DNA of 7,287 nucleotides from Gammaproteobacteria bacterium (GTDB lineage: Bacteria > Pseudomonadota > Gammaproteobacteria > Xanthomonadales > Xanthomonadaceae), in the NCBI GenBank assembly GCA_025360985.1, contig JANYBA010000272.1, forward strand, positions 1 to 7,287. Direction: 5' to 3'. The notes below the pieces were generated by a model that was not told where the DNA came from, did no database searches, and saw nothing but the letters and a program-made list of their open reading frames with translations. The first letter of the stretch is position 1. Every line of letters begins with the position of its first letter. Position numbers and translations under genes: made by a program. Below are positions 6,426 through 7,287 of the stretch, in pieces.

Positions 6426-6644
6426 ATGTTTGAAGGGCAACCCCAAAACGAAGTCGAAGCGATGATCAAGAGCGATCCGGAATTCCGCCAGCTCTATCAC
6501 CGCCACCGTGAGTTGGACAAGCAAGTGCTGGATGCCGAACTCGGCGTCCTGCCGCTGGACGACGTCACGCTCGCGCAGATGAAGCGCGAAAAGCTCTATG
6601 CAAAAGATCGCTTGACCCGGATGTACGACGCCAAGCGACATTGA
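6426..6644 (+). CDS. YdcH/DUF465-family small protein
   Basis: This acidic/basic, mostly helical protein has 72 residues and no signal peptide, cysteine or membrane segment, so it is presumably cytoplasmic. It fits the DUF465 (YdcH) pattern: DPEFRQLYHRHRELDKQV, an acidic turn (AELGVLPLDDVT), then LAQMKREKLYAKDRLTRMY, where the LKxxKLxxKDxI-type second helix is the family signature. The two helices probably fold as a hairpin or short coiled coil. The biochemical function of the family is not established to my knowledge. It stands alone, preceded by the 394-base inverted-repeat region and followed by a strong hairpin, so it looks like its own short transcript. Reality as a gene is well supported by the ribosome site; the family call is by pattern. 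Confidence 0.88.
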   Translation: MFEGQPQNEVEAMIKSDPEFRQLYHRHRELDKQVLDAELGVLPLDDVTLAQMKREKLYAKDRLTRMYDAKRH

Positions 6645-6675
6645 CTCTGCCCCACGTGTAACCCCGTTCACCGCA

Positions 6676-6716
6676 GCGGTGGCGGTGGTCCTCCTCGTCG
6701 GACCACCGCCACCCGC
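6676..6716. terminator. Perfect 14-bp GC-rich hairpin after the YdcH-family gene
   Basis: GGTGGCGGTGGTCC (6678-6691) pairs perfectly with GGACCACCGCCACC (6700-6713) over an 8-base loop. Two more pairs (6676-6677 with 6715-6716) follow past a one-base bulge. It starts 32 bases after the stop. No T tract follows on either strand, so it is a strong hairpin but not a textbook intrinsic terminator. Confidence 0.6.
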
Positions 6717-6755
6717 ACCTGCCGGGCTCCGCGCTCGGACCCACCCCTGTCGCGT

Positions 6756-6761
6756 TACAAT
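6756..6761 (+). promoter_or_regulatory. Probable -10 element for the PLP-enzyme gene
   Basis: TACAAT matches TATAAT at 5 of 6 bases, 39 bases before the start codon, giving a leader of about 33 bases. No convincing -35 lies at 16-18 bases spacing. The leader holds a small GGCCC/GGGCC inverted repeat (6770-6774, 6777-6781). Confidence 0.45.
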
Positions 6762-6800
6762 CGCCCGTCGGCCCTCGGGCCAGTCCTTCGCGCGGTGCCC

Positions 6801-7287
<487 letters not shown>

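Noticed and set aside
6086..6433. 115-codon open frame across the gap before the YdcH-family gene
   Set aside because: No ribosome site, no domain, composition unlike neighbouring proteins, and it runs over the ribosome site and start codon of the next gene.

Overview
This is a high-GC, densely packed gammaproteobacterial chromosome segment. Its gene content (homogentisate operon, PilU, DUF4398/OmpA pair, YdcH-like protein, cystathionine beta-synthase-like enzyme) and protein wording resemble the Xanthomonadales/Lysobacterales (Lysobacter, Xanthomonas or Rhodanobacter relatives). That placement is inferred from recognition, not from a search. Nothing looks mobile: I see no transposase, integrase, tRNA, CRISPR array or long repeat.

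Bases 1-3419 (+) hold a tyrosine/phenylalanine catabolic operon: the 3' end of hpd, then hmgA, a fumarylacetoacetate hydrolase (fahA) and maiA. Together they turn 4-hydroxyphenylpyruvate into fumarate and acetoacetate through homogentisate, maleylacetoacetate and fumarylacetoacetate. The genes overlap or nearly touch (4-base overlap, 2-base gap, 11-base gap), so they are almost certainly one transcript. All key metal ligands and active-site residues I could place are present.

Bases 3447-4571 (-) hold pilU, a type IV pilus retraction-type ATPase, convergent with maiA. No pilT lies beside it. A 93-base divergent control region (4572-4664) separates it from a coupled two-gene envelope unit (4665-6031, +): a small exported DUF4398 protein, then an exported coiled-coil protein with an OmpA-type peptidoglycan-binding domain.

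Bases 6032-6425 are non-coding as far as I can tell. They contain several inverted repeats, including one arm with two competing partners and a terminator-like hairpin just before a perfect Shine-Dalgarno sequence. This is the most intriguing part of the window and could be a structured leader RNA for the small YdcH-family gene (6426-6644). A perfect 14-bp hairpin follows that gene, then a promoter-like TACAAT element and the 5' part of a PLP-dependent cystathionine beta-synthase/cysteine synthase family gene that runs off the end.

Most of the window is ordinary metabolism and cell-envelope housekeeping. I found no clearly new system; the best leads are the 6171-6400 leader and the lone pilU with its altered Walker B neighbourhood.
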